64,000 nucleotides of DNA. It comes from Aeromonas bestiarum (lineage in GTDB: Bacteria; Pseudomonadota; Gammaproteobacteria; Enterobacterales; Aeromonadaceae). The stretch is from assembly GCF_000819745.1 (NCBI RefSeq), contig NZ_CDDA01000012.1, positions 186,001-250,000 of the forward strand, given 5' to 3'. A model generated the notes under the pieces. That model saw only the letters and a list, made by a program, of their open reading frames with translations, was not told the DNA's origin and ran no database searches. This document shows, one piece after another, positions 30,294 through 38,084 of the stretch (position 1 is the stretch's first letter; each line of letters starts with the position of its first letter). Both the position numbers and the translations under genes were made by a program.

Positions 30294-30368
30294 TGGCTGG
30301 GGTACTAGGATTCGAACCTAGGAATGGCGAGATCAAAACCCGCTGCCTTACCGCTTGGCGATACCCCA
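30294..30368 (-). tRNA. tRNA-Gln (UUG)
   Basis: 75 bases with CCA, acceptor TGGGGTA/TACCCCA and loop TTTTGAT. It carries the variable-loop form CATTCC, also found in the tRNA-Gln at 56684, unlike the CATCCC form of the other cluster copies. Confidence 0.95.
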
Positions 30369-30385
30369 ACTGAACAACTGCAAAA

Positions 30386-30462
30386 TGGTGGCTATGACGG
30401 GATTCGAACCTGTGACCCTCGCATTATGAGTGCGATGCTCTAACCAACTGAGCTACATAGCC
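30386..30462 (-). tRNA. tRNA-Met (CAU), elongator type
   Basis: 77 bases, identical in sequence to the copies at 30181 and 30929, with CCA encoded. Confidence 0.92.
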
Positions 30463-30497
30463 GTCTTGTATGCGACAGGGTCGTCTACAAGTAAAAA

Positions 30498-30572
30498 TGG
30501 CTGGGGTACTAGGATTCGAACCTAGGGATGGCGAGATCAAAACCCGCTGCCTTACCGCTTGGCGATACCCCA
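30498..30572 (-). tRNA. tRNA-Gln (UUG)
   Basis: 75 bases with CCA and anticodon loop TTTTGAT. One of three cluster copies with the CATCCC variable region. Confidence 0.95.
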
Positions 30573-30620
30573 ACAGTGCTCCTTAACAGTCACGGAGACT
30601 GGCAAAGAACGTTTAAACAT

Positions 30621-30686
30621 TGCTGTGGTACTAGGAAACGAACCTATGCACGTTGACGAGATCGAAACCTCTTACGTTTACCACAG
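30621..30686 (-). pseudogene. Degenerate tRNA-Gln-like sequence
   Basis: The minus strand reads CTGTGGTA at the 5' side and TACCACAGCA at the 3' side, a perfect acceptor-like stem. The T arm resembles tRNA-Gln (AGGTTCGTTTCCTAG against AGGTTCGAATCCTAG) but lacks the T-loop A58. The D arm is shortened by about ten bases, the anticodon stem is mismatched, and the 3' CCA has become GCA. It sits in the operon between two intact tRNA-Gln genes. It is most likely a decayed tRNA copy; see the finding on its compensated stem. Confidence 0.75.
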
Positions 30687-30718
30687 CTATCACCGACGAG
30701 GTCGATGAAAAGCAATAA

Positions 30719-30793
30719 TGGCTGGGGTACTAGGATTCGAACCTAGGGATGGCGAGATCAAAACCCGCTGCCTTACCGCTTGGCGATACCCCA
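30719..30793 (-). tRNA. tRNA-Gln (UUG)
   Basis: 75 bases with CCA, same sequence as the copy at 30498. Confidence 0.95.
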
Positions 30794-30840
30794 ACAGCGC
30801 TCCTCGACAGTCATGTGACTGGTCAAAGAACTTTTAAAAA

Positions 30841-30915
30841 TGGCTGGGGTACTAGGATTCGAACCTAGGGATGGCGAGATCAAAACCCGCTGCCTTACCG
30901 CTTGGCGATACCCCA
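30841..30915 (-). tRNA. tRNA-Gln (UUG)
   Basis: 75 bases with CCA, same sequence as the copies at 30498 and 30719. Confidence 0.95.
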
Positions 30916-30928
30916 ACTGAACAATTAA

Positions 30929-31005
30929 TGGTGGCTATGACGGGATTCGAACCTGTGACCCTCGCATTATGAGTGCGATGCTCTAACCAACTGAGCTACA
31001 TAGCC
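30929..31005 (-). tRNA. tRNA-Met (CAU), first gene of the tRNA operon
   Basis: 77 bases with CCA, same sequence as the other two Met copies. Transcription would enter from about 31050-31200, an AT-rich stretch just after the orphaned ychF terminator. Confidence 0.92.
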
Positions 31006-31200
31006 AACCGTGCTTCCAGTGAGTCGTTGCCTCGTCACTGTGCGGGCCGAATTATGCGTATCTGGCTCTGGGGCGTCAACCCTTTTTTTGCCAGAAAAAC
31101 CGAATTTGGGTGCGTTTGGCGAGTTATTGGTCGCTGTCGTGCAAAAGCCCAACAATCTGGTTTTTTTTACGACATTTGCCGGAAGATACGGCGTTCTGCC

Positions 31201-31234
31201 AGATAAAAGAGAGGCCAGCAAATGCTGGCCTCTC
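31201..31234 (-). terminator. Orphaned terminator of ychF
   Basis: Minus-strand stem GAGAGGCCAGC/GCTGGCCTCTC (11 bp, perfect, 31209-31219 with 31224-31234) followed by TTTTAT. It lies seven bases after a TAA that ends a copy of the last ychF codons (31241-31261), so before island insertion it terminated ychF. Confidence 0.85.
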
Positions 31235-31244
31235 ATGGGATTAG

Positions 31245-31261
31245 ACGTTGAACAGGAAGTT
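31245..31261. repeat. attL: copy of the ychF 3' end
   Basis: ACGTTGAACAGGAAGTT. Read on the minus strand it encodes the last residues NFLFNV of YchF, with TAA following. It matches attR with one mismatch; similarity to ychF stops at 31261/31262. Confidence 0.8.
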
Positions 31262-31388
31262 GGGTGGTAGCGAGTCTCACACCATATCGTGGTATATCTG
31301 TATTGCTATTAAAATTGTTTAAAATCAAATGTATCCATTCATTTCAGTCTCATTGAAAATCAGCTAGAATCACTTAAGCCACGTTTTT

Positions 31389-31428
31389 TGTGTACGCAGT
31401 TGTGTACCCAAAAACAGTTGGGTACACA
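31389..31428. repeat. Integrase arm-type sites and inverted repeat before int
   Basis: TGTGTACGCAG (31389-31399) is followed by a perfect 11-bp inverted repeat TGTGTACCCAA-aaacag-TTGGGTACACA (31401-31428). The first 23 bases recur at 51136-51158 with two mismatches. GTGTAC-rich repeats near attachment sites fit integrase arm binding and int autoregulation. Confidence 0.6.
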
Positions 31429-31445
31429 GCTTGAATAAGGGGGCG

Positions 31446-32723
31446 ATGGTGGCGCTTAAGACTGATCGGGAAATAGCCAGTTTGAAAGCTGAAGAAGGGC
31501 AGCGTTTAGTGATTGCCGTTGCGAGCGGCGCAGGTGGTGGCTTGTGTATCGAAGCTCGCGGTGGTGGGCGATCGAAAACATGGCTTTACCGCTATCGCCT
31601 CAATAGTAAGGCTCGAAAATTCACATTAGGCACTTATCCTGCTATGAGCTTGGCCGTCGCTCGTGCCGAGCACGGTAAGGCTGTTGCGATGGTCAAGGTT
31701 GGGGAAGATCCTGCCGCAGCAGCCAGAGCCGCCAAGGTGAAACGCTCGGTCATGCCGAGCTTTGATGCCTTCTTTGAAGAGTGGCTGGCATGGAAGCAAG
31801 TCGCCAAGCCTGCGCGGGAATCTACCGTTGAAGCCTACTGCCATGCTTACAGCCTTTATATAAGCAAAGGGATCGGTAGCCTGTTACTAAAAGACGTGAC
31901 TCGCGCCGTGCTATTTGCTCATCTATCCAAGGTTAGGGGACGTAGCATTCAGGCCGCACGTAAAGGACTGACCATCTGTGCCCAGATGCTTGACCATGCA
32001 GTAAACCTTGAGCTGATCGAATTGAATCCCGCCCGCACCATCAAACCGTCAACGATTGGGGCTGATACCCCACCACCACGCCAACGTTGGTTGTGTCGTG
32101 AAGAGGTTGCCGCCTTTTGGCAAGGGTTATCAGAAGGGGGATATCACCCCGCACAGTCAAACTGTTTACGTTTGATTTTGCTGACTGGTGTACGTCGTGG
32201 TGAGGCCACAGGCATGACTTGGGATCAGATCACGGGCAACAAGTGGGTGATCCCGGCTAGCAATGCCAAGAATGGCAAAGAACACACGGTCCTCCTTCAT
32301 CCGCTGGCATTGGAGATCATCGCATATCAACGAGCCCTAAGCAGTGGCAGTTCTTGGGTATTCGAGGCTATTCGTGAGCATGAAGCAGGGCAGGGTCACA
32401 TTGATGGCAACGCTTTGCGCTGGGTTATTAATAAAGTGCGAGCCCTTCATCTGCCGCAAAGCGACCCCTTCACCATCCACGATCTGCGCCGTACCTTTGC
32501 CAGCGGCTGTGCCGAATACTTGGATGCTAATGAAAGCGTAATCGAGTTGGCGCTTAATCACTGCAAGCGGGATCGGCTTGTAGCGACCTATCAGGCTGGT
32601 AAGCGAGCTGAGCAGGTGGCGCGATTATTTCAATCATGGGGTGATTTTGTCCAAGTGCTGACGCAACCGGAACCCACCAAGCGGGATAATGTGGTAACGG
32701 TGAACTTTGGGGGACGTGGGTGA
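31446..32723 (+). CDS. int: P4-type tyrosine integrase of the island
   Basis: A 425-aa site-specific recombinase. It has an N-terminal DUF4102-like arm-binding domain (LCIEARGGGRSKTWLYRY, FTLGTYPAMSLAVAR), a SAM-like core-binding domain (about 100-195) and a catalytic domain. The catalytic domain shows TGVRRGEATGM (Arg), NAKNGKEHTV (Lys), IHDLRRTFAS (His-x-x-Arg), LNHC (His) and ATYQ (Tyr nucleophile). The ATG at 31446 is chosen; a TTG at 31431 is in frame. It faces into the island from the ychF attachment site, so it is the likely integrase for this insertion. Confidence 0.92.
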   Translation: MVALKTDREIASLKAEEGQRLVIAVASGAGGGLCIEARGGGRSKTWLYRYRLNSKARKFTLGTYPAMSLAVARAEHGKAVAMVKVGEDPAAAARAAKVKRSVMPSFDAFFEEWLAWKQVAKPARESTVEAYCHAYSLYISKGIGSLLLKDVTRAVLFAHLSKVRGRSIQAARKGLTICAQMLDHAVNLELIELNPARTIKPSTIGADTPPPRQRWLCREEVAAFWQGLSEGGYHPAQSNCLRLILLTGVRRGEATGMTWDQITGNKWVIPASNAKNGKEHTVLLHPLALEIIAYQRALSSGSSWVFEAIREHEAGQGHIDGNALRWVINKVRALHLPQSDPFTIHDLRRTFASGCAEYLDANESVIELALNHCKRDRLVATYQAGKRAEQVARLFQSWGDFVQVLTQPEPTKRDNVVTVNFGGRG

Positions 32724-32821
32724 TGCGTGGGAGTACCCATTCTTCCTTCCACAGATAGAATTTTCCTGTGGACGCTGTCACTCACCACTAATCAGCATCT
32801 TCAATCAGAATCGTTGGATCA

Positions 32822-32843
32822 AAATGGGGGCTCATTGGCCCCC
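32822..32843 (-). terminator. Weak terminator between int and the Septu-like pair
   Basis: GGGGGC/GCCCCC hairpin (32826-32831 with 32838-32843). On the minus strand it is followed by ATTTTG, so it would end the HNH gene transcript. Confidence 0.5.
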
Positions 32844-32900
32844 GGTGTACGCATCACAGTGCTGTATTCTAAATAAACTGCCCCCGTCTGGTTTGCTAGC

Positions 32901-33500
32901 TCACTCCTGCCTAGTTGCATTCTGCTTTTCCACAGCCAGTGCAATCAGGGGGGCGACATCGTGCAATCCACCCAGAGTCAGCTTGCCTTGCTGGTACATT
33001 TGGTACCATTGACGGCGTTGTCGTAGAATCCGTTCATCATCACGTAAATGGAGACGGATCAGGGTTTGCTCTGCCAGCCTGCGCCACGGCTCGGGCACCT
33101 GCTCCGGCACCATCACCAGTTGCAGCGAAGGCAACAGCACCTCAAACCACCCCGTGCTCACGTCCAGTGGGTCAAGAATCTCTACCGCCTTGTTTTTGCT
33201 GCTGTTGATCCAACCAGATGCATATCGGTAATTGGCCCATTCATAGGCTAGGAATTCATAGACATCGACGGGCAGGAAGTGATCCACAGTACCGACCGGC
33301 TCATGCATGGCACTGTAGGCACATAGATTGCGATAGGCGTCGGCCAGCTGGGGTTTGAATGGACTCCAGTAATCTCTGGGACGAACCCCCGGCTTGCGAC
33401 TTGTCTTGGGATGATCCAGCAACCATTGCAGCCCCGCCTGGCTGCATTTCGCGTCAAATTCGGTGGGCTCGGCTAGCCTCGTCTTGTCGATCTCGATCAT
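32901..33500 (-). CDS. HNH endonuclease, PtuB-like (Septu-type)
   Basis: A 199-aa protein with an HNH-type motif: CAYSAMHEP (60-68), TVDHFLPV (71-78, Asp-His), ANYRYA (89-94, central Asn) and NSSKNKAVEI (99-108, Asn/Lys). The layout CAY..DHF.P..NYR..N..K is that of PtuB/retron-type HNH nucleases, although the usual second Cys after CAY is Ser here. The ATG overlaps the stop of the upstream ATPase by four bases. With that ATPase it forms a probable two-gene anti-phage unit in which the ATPase gates the nuclease. Confidence 0.75.
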   Translation of the reverse strand: MIEIDKTRLAEPTEFDAKCSQAGLQWLLDHPKTSRKPGVRPRDYWSPFKPQLADAYRNLCAYSAMHEPVGTVDHFLPVDVYEFLAYEWANYRYASGWINSSKNKAVEILDPLDVSTGWFEVLLPSLQLVMVPEQVPEPWRRLAEQTLIRLHLRDDERILRQRRQWYQMYQQGKLTLGGLHDVAPLIALAVEKQNATRQE

Positions 33501-34837
33501 GCGTGCCCCTTGGAGCTGCTACCAGGGACCTGTTGCGTCTCGACTAACCAGCGGGGCCAAAACTCATCATGCCCTGCCAGCACTCGCAGCAGCTCCTTAT
33601 GGATGGCAGCCTGGGTCTTGAGATTGCTGGGCAAAGCCGATTTATCGCCTCGCATCCACGCCTCTGCCGCCTCGATGGCACGCTCTGCATCGATAGAACG
33701 CGCCTGCCGCAGACCGAAGGCATCAGACACCAACCAGTTCACCACATCCCCCTGCTTGGCCCAGAGCTCCTTCGTGACACAAGCTTGCCCGTTGTCCAAT
33801 TGGATGTTGAACACGGCATCCTTGGCCTCATCAAACTCCGGCTCTACCGATGCCAACACCAAGGGGGAATGGGTTGCCACGATCAATTGCACTGGCACCT
33901 TCTTGCCGGTCAGCGCCTGCATCACCCGCAGCAACGCAGGCACGACCCGCCGTTGCCATTGCGGGTGCAGGTGGCACTCGATCTCATCGACCAGAAAGAT
34001 GATCTCCTTGGCCTGTTTGCGACCCGTCTGCTCGCAGGCCAACTGATGTTCACGCCAAGTCCAGACCAACAGATAGGCCAGTGCGGCTATGCGCCGCATT
34101 CCAGCCGAAGCATGCACCAGCGCCACATCCTGGCCATAGGACATTCGTAGAGAAGGATAATCCTTGACGTCCAGACCGAGGCGCACCGGCTGTCCTGGCA
34201 CCAGTTGTTCGTCGTCCGATGCCGACAAAGCCTCCAGCACCTTGCAGAGATCGGCAAAGGCTGGTTCCTGACCCTTCTGCCACAGCACCCAATCGTGGAT
34301 TAGACCATTGCAATAGCGGATGCCGCCGGGCCCTTCCAGTCCGTTCCACACCTGCTCCGGCGTAAAGTTGAAGGCCCGCGCCCGCTCGGCGCTCTCTGCC
34401 CATTGACCACCCGTTTGCCACGTTTTTTCGGAAGACCAGGTTTGTCCACCGCCATCCCCCTGCCAGTAGTTGCGCGCCGGATCCCAAGCCGAGAAGCTGC
34501 CATCGACCCCGGCATAGATCACCACACCCGGAATGGCGGGCCGCCCTTGCTTGGTGGTCCACTGCTGCTCGCTGCGCTTGAAGCTGCTGGTTTCGGCAAA
34601 ATCACCCGGCGTGGACTTGCTGTAGGCATAGCTAATAGAGCTCTTTGCCTTGCCCTTGGGCGGAATCACCGCTATGCCCCGCGCCCAAGTGCGGGTCAGC
34701 GTCCACCAGGCTATGTCGAGCAAAAAGCTCTTACCTAGGCCATTATTGCCGGTAATGAAGTTGAGTCGGGGGGCAAAGTCAACGGGCCCGAAGGCGTCAG
34801 CGGGACCAACCCCGGTGAGCGATAGGCTTTTCAGCAT
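33497..34837 (-). CDS. AAA ATPase, PtuA-like (Septu-type)
   Basis: A 446-aa ABC/SMC-like ATPase. Walker A is GNNGLGKS (30-37), a signature-like region reads VHASAGMRRIAAL, Walker B is IIFLVDEIECHLHPQWQRR, and the switch His region is VATHSPLVLAS. There is no coiled coil long enough for SMC and no Toprim domain, so it is closer to the AAA_21/PtuA type than to OLD nucleases. It is followed in overlap by the HNH gene. In Septu, PtuA forms a complex with PtuB and restrains it until infection; that role is inferred. Confidence 0.75.
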   Translation of the reverse strand: MLKSLSLTGVGPADAFGPVDFAPRLNFITGNNGLGKSFLLDIAWWTLTRTWARGIAVIPPKGKAKSSISYAYSKSTPGDFAETSSFKRSEQQWTTKQGRPAIPGVVIYAGVDGSFSAWDPARNYWQGDGGGQTWSSEKTWQTGGQWAESAERARAFNFTPEQVWNGLEGPGGIRYCNGLIHDWVLWQKGQEPAFADLCKVLEALSASDDEQLVPGQPVRLGLDVKDYPSLRMSYGQDVALVHASAGMRRIAALAYLLVWTWREHQLACEQTGRKQAKEIIFLVDEIECHLHPQWQRRVVPALLRVMQALTGKKVPVQLIVATHSPLVLASVEPEFDEAKDAVFNIQLDNGQACVTKELWAKQGDVVNWLVSDAFGLRQARSIDAERAIEAAEAWMRGDKSALPSNLKTQAAIHKELLRVLAGHDEFWPRWLVETQQVPGSSSKGHA

Positions 34838-35126
34838 AACTGACCTCTGTGATAGAACAGCGGCTCGGCGCTACCGAGCCCAGAAATTGAAAGTCACCAA
34901 ATTGGCTAAGGACATCTATGTCGTGGCGCATTTCTCGCCCACTTTGAATAGCTGTGACAAAATCTGACTGAGTGCGATAATTAGCCTACCACGAGTAGCG
35001 CCACCTGCCGAAAGCTGCTCCTCCCATTACCTTCCTTCTCCTATGCGAGCTTACATTTCAGATAGACGAATTCTTGGAGGTAACTCAGATCGTCCCGAGT
35101 GTGAAGATGAAGCATCAATCACACCG

Positions 35127-35207
35127 CTATTCGACCTGCACCGTCAGCGGCAGATTCCGCAACTCACGGATCCCCTTGTAGTTTTTGACTGACAGACCAA
35201 CAATCAT
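35127..35207 (-). pseudogene. Remnant of an AAA/OLD-type ATPase N-terminus
   Basis: Behind a good GGAGGG site, ATG at 35207 opens a 26-codon frame: MIVGLSVKNYKGIRELRNLP then LTVQVE and TAG. This matches the N-terminal strand-turn of RecF/OLD-like AAA ATPases (KNYKGI, LPL) just before where Walker A should follow, but the gene is cut off. It suggests an earlier defence gene lost at this site. Confidence 0.5.
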
Positions 35208-35242
35208 GAACGGCCCTCCTATATCGGAAATTACAATTAGAC

Positions 35243-35277
35243 ACGGAGACCGCCTTGTTGCGTTAGGCGGTCTCCGT
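35243..35277. terminator. Strong 12-bp hairpin upstream of the ATPase remnant
   Basis: Perfect inverted repeat ACGGAGACCGCC/GGCGGTCTCCGT (35243-35254 with 35266-35277) with an 11-base loop. No long T run follows on either strand. It may be a terminator or part of a small RNA. The rest of the 34838-35539 gap shows no other gene. Confidence 0.45.
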
Positions 35278-35539
35278 ATTCCCAAGCTTTAGGCTGCCGC
35301 AGTTGGCCGGAGATCAGACGAGGCAGTGGCAACAGCACACAAGCAACAACGCCGCCAGTAGGTAACAAGCTATCGAGTTTATACAAGTGGGCCTTGTGGG
35401 ACTACTGGGTTAATCACATCAAACCATCGTTTCCAAGGCATGCGATCAATCCTGATGAGAGTATTTGTGATGAGTTTAATAGTTGGAGCGTGGCATCCAT
35501 AGTACTCTTCTGCATCTTTCGTGGCAGGGAAAATGATGG

Positions 35540-36577
35540 ATGCAGCTAGAAATTCACCATGCGATTATTCACAAGCTCGATAAAACCGAAGGCAACCCCT
35601 CTACGCTTGGATTGGCTCCCAGAGTTTTGCCAACGGACGATGAACCATTGCAACAGTTGGTGAGTGACGTTCACTCTGTATACAGCAGCAGGCAGAGCAA
35701 GAGCTATGGCGTGTTCGACTCTGAACTCACCAACGTATCAGCAGAACCGCATCTACAACGCTTGCGTGATGAAAATGATGCCGATTTTTACCAGATCTCC
35801 ATCGCCTTGATGCAAGTCCTTAAGTCCCGGGCTGATGAGCGAAATTTCGTTGGCGGGCATGTACTGATGTTTGATTATACCGTCAGCAGCTACCGTTGGT
35901 TTGTGGTCTCGCTAGTCAGCAGTGCCCCAGGAGCCATGGTTGATGAAAACTACAAGGTGGTGACTGCACCGCATTTGGATGTCGCCGGTATTCGCTTTGC
36001 CGGACGTGTCAACTTTGTCCAATGGCAGCAAAACGAACAACGCTACATCAGCTTTTTAAGCGGTAAAGGAGCTGAGATTTCACAGTATTTTCAAAAATTT
36101 CTTGGATGTTTAGCCCCGCAAAAAGATCTCGAAGATACCAAGAACCTTGTCAAAGTCGTTAAACAATTTGCAACCGCTCAGAATCTGGATGACAGCTCCC
36201 GAGAACGCCTGCTTACAGAGGTCAATCGCTTTGCCATGGAGAAGGCTGACAGCAAGGAGCCACTGATCTTGGGCGAATTGGCCAACAGAGTATGGCCAAC
36301 ATCGCCAGAGGATCTGAACACCGCATTTGCCGAAGCAGACCCCCCTATCTCCGATGGCTTCGTACCACGTAAACGTGGACTTGATGGACTGGTTCGCTTC
36401 AAGGCGAAAACAACAAAATGGGCTCTGGAGTTCGAGCGGGAGGTTATCCAGAATCAAACGATAACTGTCGACCCAGATGAACGCACGCTTATCATTAAGG
36501 ATTTACCCGATGATTTCTTGGCTCGCTACAAGCATGAGTTTTTAACCGATGCCAGCACGGATGATCCCACTAAATGA
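35540..36577 (+). CDS. NdpA/YejK-like nucleoid-associated protein
   Basis: A 345-aa protein similar in layout to E. coli YejK (NdpA). It has an N-terminal MQLEIHHAIIHKLDK, SVYSSRQSKSYGVFD, GGHVLMFDYTV, YLDI-like PHLDVAGIRFAGRVNFVQW and YISFLSGKGAEISQYFQKFLG. The C-terminal RTLIIKDLPDDFLARY matches the family end. YejK is a nucleoid protein of unclear role. AGGGAAA precedes the ATG. Its last 29 bases overlap the next gene, a membrane protein, so the two are co-expressed. An island copy with a membrane partner suggests a defence or plasmid-conflict function rather than housekeeping; this is inference. Confidence 0.75.
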   Translation: MQLEIHHAIIHKLDKTEGNPSTLGLAPRVLPTDDEPLQQLVSDVHSVYSSRQSKSYGVFDSELTNVSAEPHLQRLRDENDADFYQISIALMQVLKSRADERNFVGGHVLMFDYTVSSYRWFVVSLVSSAPGAMVDENYKVVTAPHLDVAGIRFAGRVNFVQWQQNEQRYISFLSGKGAEISQYFQKFLGCLAPQKDLEDTKNLVKVVKQFATAQNLDDSSRERLLTEVNRFAMEKADSKEPLILGELANRVWPTSPEDLNTAFAEADPPISDGFVPRKRGLDGLVRFKAKTTKWALEFEREVIQNQTITVDPDERTLIIKDLPDDFLARYKHEFLTDASTDDPTK

Positions 36578-37751
36578 ACTGGTGGCATTGTTCCGACAGA
36601 TGCCTGACCGTAGATGGGACAATGGGCGTCTGTGTGGAAACCTGCGTGTTCCTGATCAGAAAACAGCTGAATTGCTTCAAGACTTGCTGTCAGAAGAGCG
36701 GGCTGACGAGTACCCATGCGAAGTCGCTGAGGGAGACCCTGACAGGGTCCGCATTAGCGATTCGTTTGAGCTTTTTTTTCGCTCTCCACGCAGTGGCATC
36801 GGTCTCATCGTTCCAGACCTTAACACCCTGTTACGTAATGAGCAGATAGCGCTTGGTTTCAAGTCTATTCCCTGGTACGTGTTGGAGCGGGACGAGGCAA
36901 GCTGGGAGCATGAAGGTGAGATCCCGGGCCGGTTGAAGATCGTTCATCAGCTAGTAAAAGTGCTGGAAGGCACGGCCTCTATCGTCGATGAGCGCAATGC
37001 TCGGCTCGTTTTCTTACGAGATGGCCAACTGGATATACCGCTCTCGTTTGATAGTCAATCCTTGCTGGCTCTAGATATAAAGCTGGCAACGGAGCTGATC
37101 GGACTACTTGCAGCCCAAGATGGCCATACCAAACAGCGCCATGAAATCGGTGCGACGGCCATCTGCGACATGCTGTCCAAACTTCCCAAAGAACAGCGGT
37201 TTTCAACCTTGCTGGGCAACATAGCCGAACTCCACCAACGATTTATTGATGGCTACAAACTGTTTGCAGCTTCGTTCTCTTTCGAAAAGGTTCGTGATCA
37301 AGCGGAGTCCATAAAGCTTGAATATTTGGGCAAAATCCACAAAACCTTTTCAGATATTCAGGGGCAGCTTCTGGGGATCCCAGTCTCTACCATTGTCGTT
37401 GCTACACAGTTCAAAGACGTAACGTCGCTTACCGAGTCAGCAAGAATGGGGCAGATGTGGCTCAATGTTGCGATCCTCGCCGGAGCATGTATTTTTTGCA
37501 TTTTACTGACCTGTGCTGTGCTCAACCAAAAACACACGTTAGATGCGCTTGAACAAGAAATCGAACGCCACAAAAAATCGCTTGAGAGTGATCATGCAGA
37601 CCTCAAAGATCGTTTGGGAGATGTTTTCCAAAAGTTGACCGATAGAGCGTGGATACACCGCGTTGGGCTATGTGTGGTCTTGGTCGTCTGCTGGGGCGCT
37701 TTTAGTATTGGTTGCATAGTTTTCTGGATGCTCACCAAAGCAGCCTTCTGA
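36549..37751 (+). CDS. Two-TM protein partnered with the NdpA-like gene
   Basis: A 400-aa protein of unrecognised family. The N-terminal about 290 residues look soluble (FRQMPDRRWDNGRLCGNLRV, SFELFFRSPRSGIGLIVPDL, FLRDGQLDIPLSFDSQSLLAL). Two membrane segments follow at the C-terminus (LNVAILAGACIFCILLTCAVL about residue 305 and VGLCVVLVVCWGAFSIGCIVF about 375), separated by a charged coiled-coil-like stretch. Start is ATG 36549 or 36561. A soluble sensor-like part with terminal membrane helices is common in abortive-infection effectors. The tight overlap with the NdpA-like gene points to a joint function. Confidence 0.7.
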   Translation: MPARMIPLNELVALFRQMPDRRWDNGRLCGNLRVPDQKTAELLQDLLSEERADEYPCEVAEGDPDRVRISDSFELFFRSPRSGIGLIVPDLNTLLRNEQIALGFKSIPWYVLERDEASWEHEGEIPGRLKIVHQLVKVLEGTASIVDERNARLVFLRDGQLDIPLSFDSQSLLALDIKLATELIGLLAAQDGHTKQRHEIGATAICDMLSKLPKEQRFSTLLGNIAELHQRFIDGYKLFAASFSFEKVRDQAESIKLEYLGKIHKTFSDIQGQLLGIPVSTIVVATQFKDVTSLTESARMGQMWLNVAILAGACIFCILLTCAVLNQKHTLDALEQEIERHKKSLESDHADLKDRLGDVFQKLTDRAWIHRVGLCVVLVVCWGAFSIGCIVFWMLTKAAF

Positions 37752-38037
37752 AACAGCTCACGCCTTTCCAATGAGGCTCGAATGGACTCCTCTTGGTGAG
37801 CGTCAAACTGATAGCAGGCGGCTGCTTGTAGCTGATAGTGCCACTGGCCATAAGGGCCGCAATGAACCGAGGCACATGCCTGCAACGTTGAATCTGTGAA
37901 GTGACCTTTATGAATCATATCTGGCCGTAGCTTCTACAGATGCACGGACATAGGGAAACAGGAGCAGTGTTGATACACCAATATAGATATATATACCCAT
38001 ATAGTGTACCAACAGTAGGGCTACGTACGACGGCAGG

Positions 38038-38079
38038 CTTATGGACAACCTGCCTTATGGACAAAATAGCTTATGGACA
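38038..38079. repeat. Three CTTATGGACA iterons
   Basis: CTTATGGACA occurs at 38038-38047, 38054-38063 and 38070-38079 with exact 16-bp spacing, ending six bases after the rep stop. An AT-rich stretch (ATATAGATATATATACCCATATAG, split around 37981-38003) lies beyond. This could be an origin or a Rep-binding site. The remaining gap from 37752 shows no clear gene. Confidence 0.6.
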
Positions 38080-38084
38080 GGATC

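Noticed and set aside
30089-31005. tRNA operon as the attachment site of the island
   Set aside because: No tRNA 3'-end copy is found at the right boundary, whereas the ychF end is present at both.
37592-37918. Minus-strand open frame starting MIHKGHFTDST
   Set aside because: Its second half is antisense to the membrane-protein gene. The first 55 codons look somewhat protein-like but show no family or ribosome site, so it was not called.
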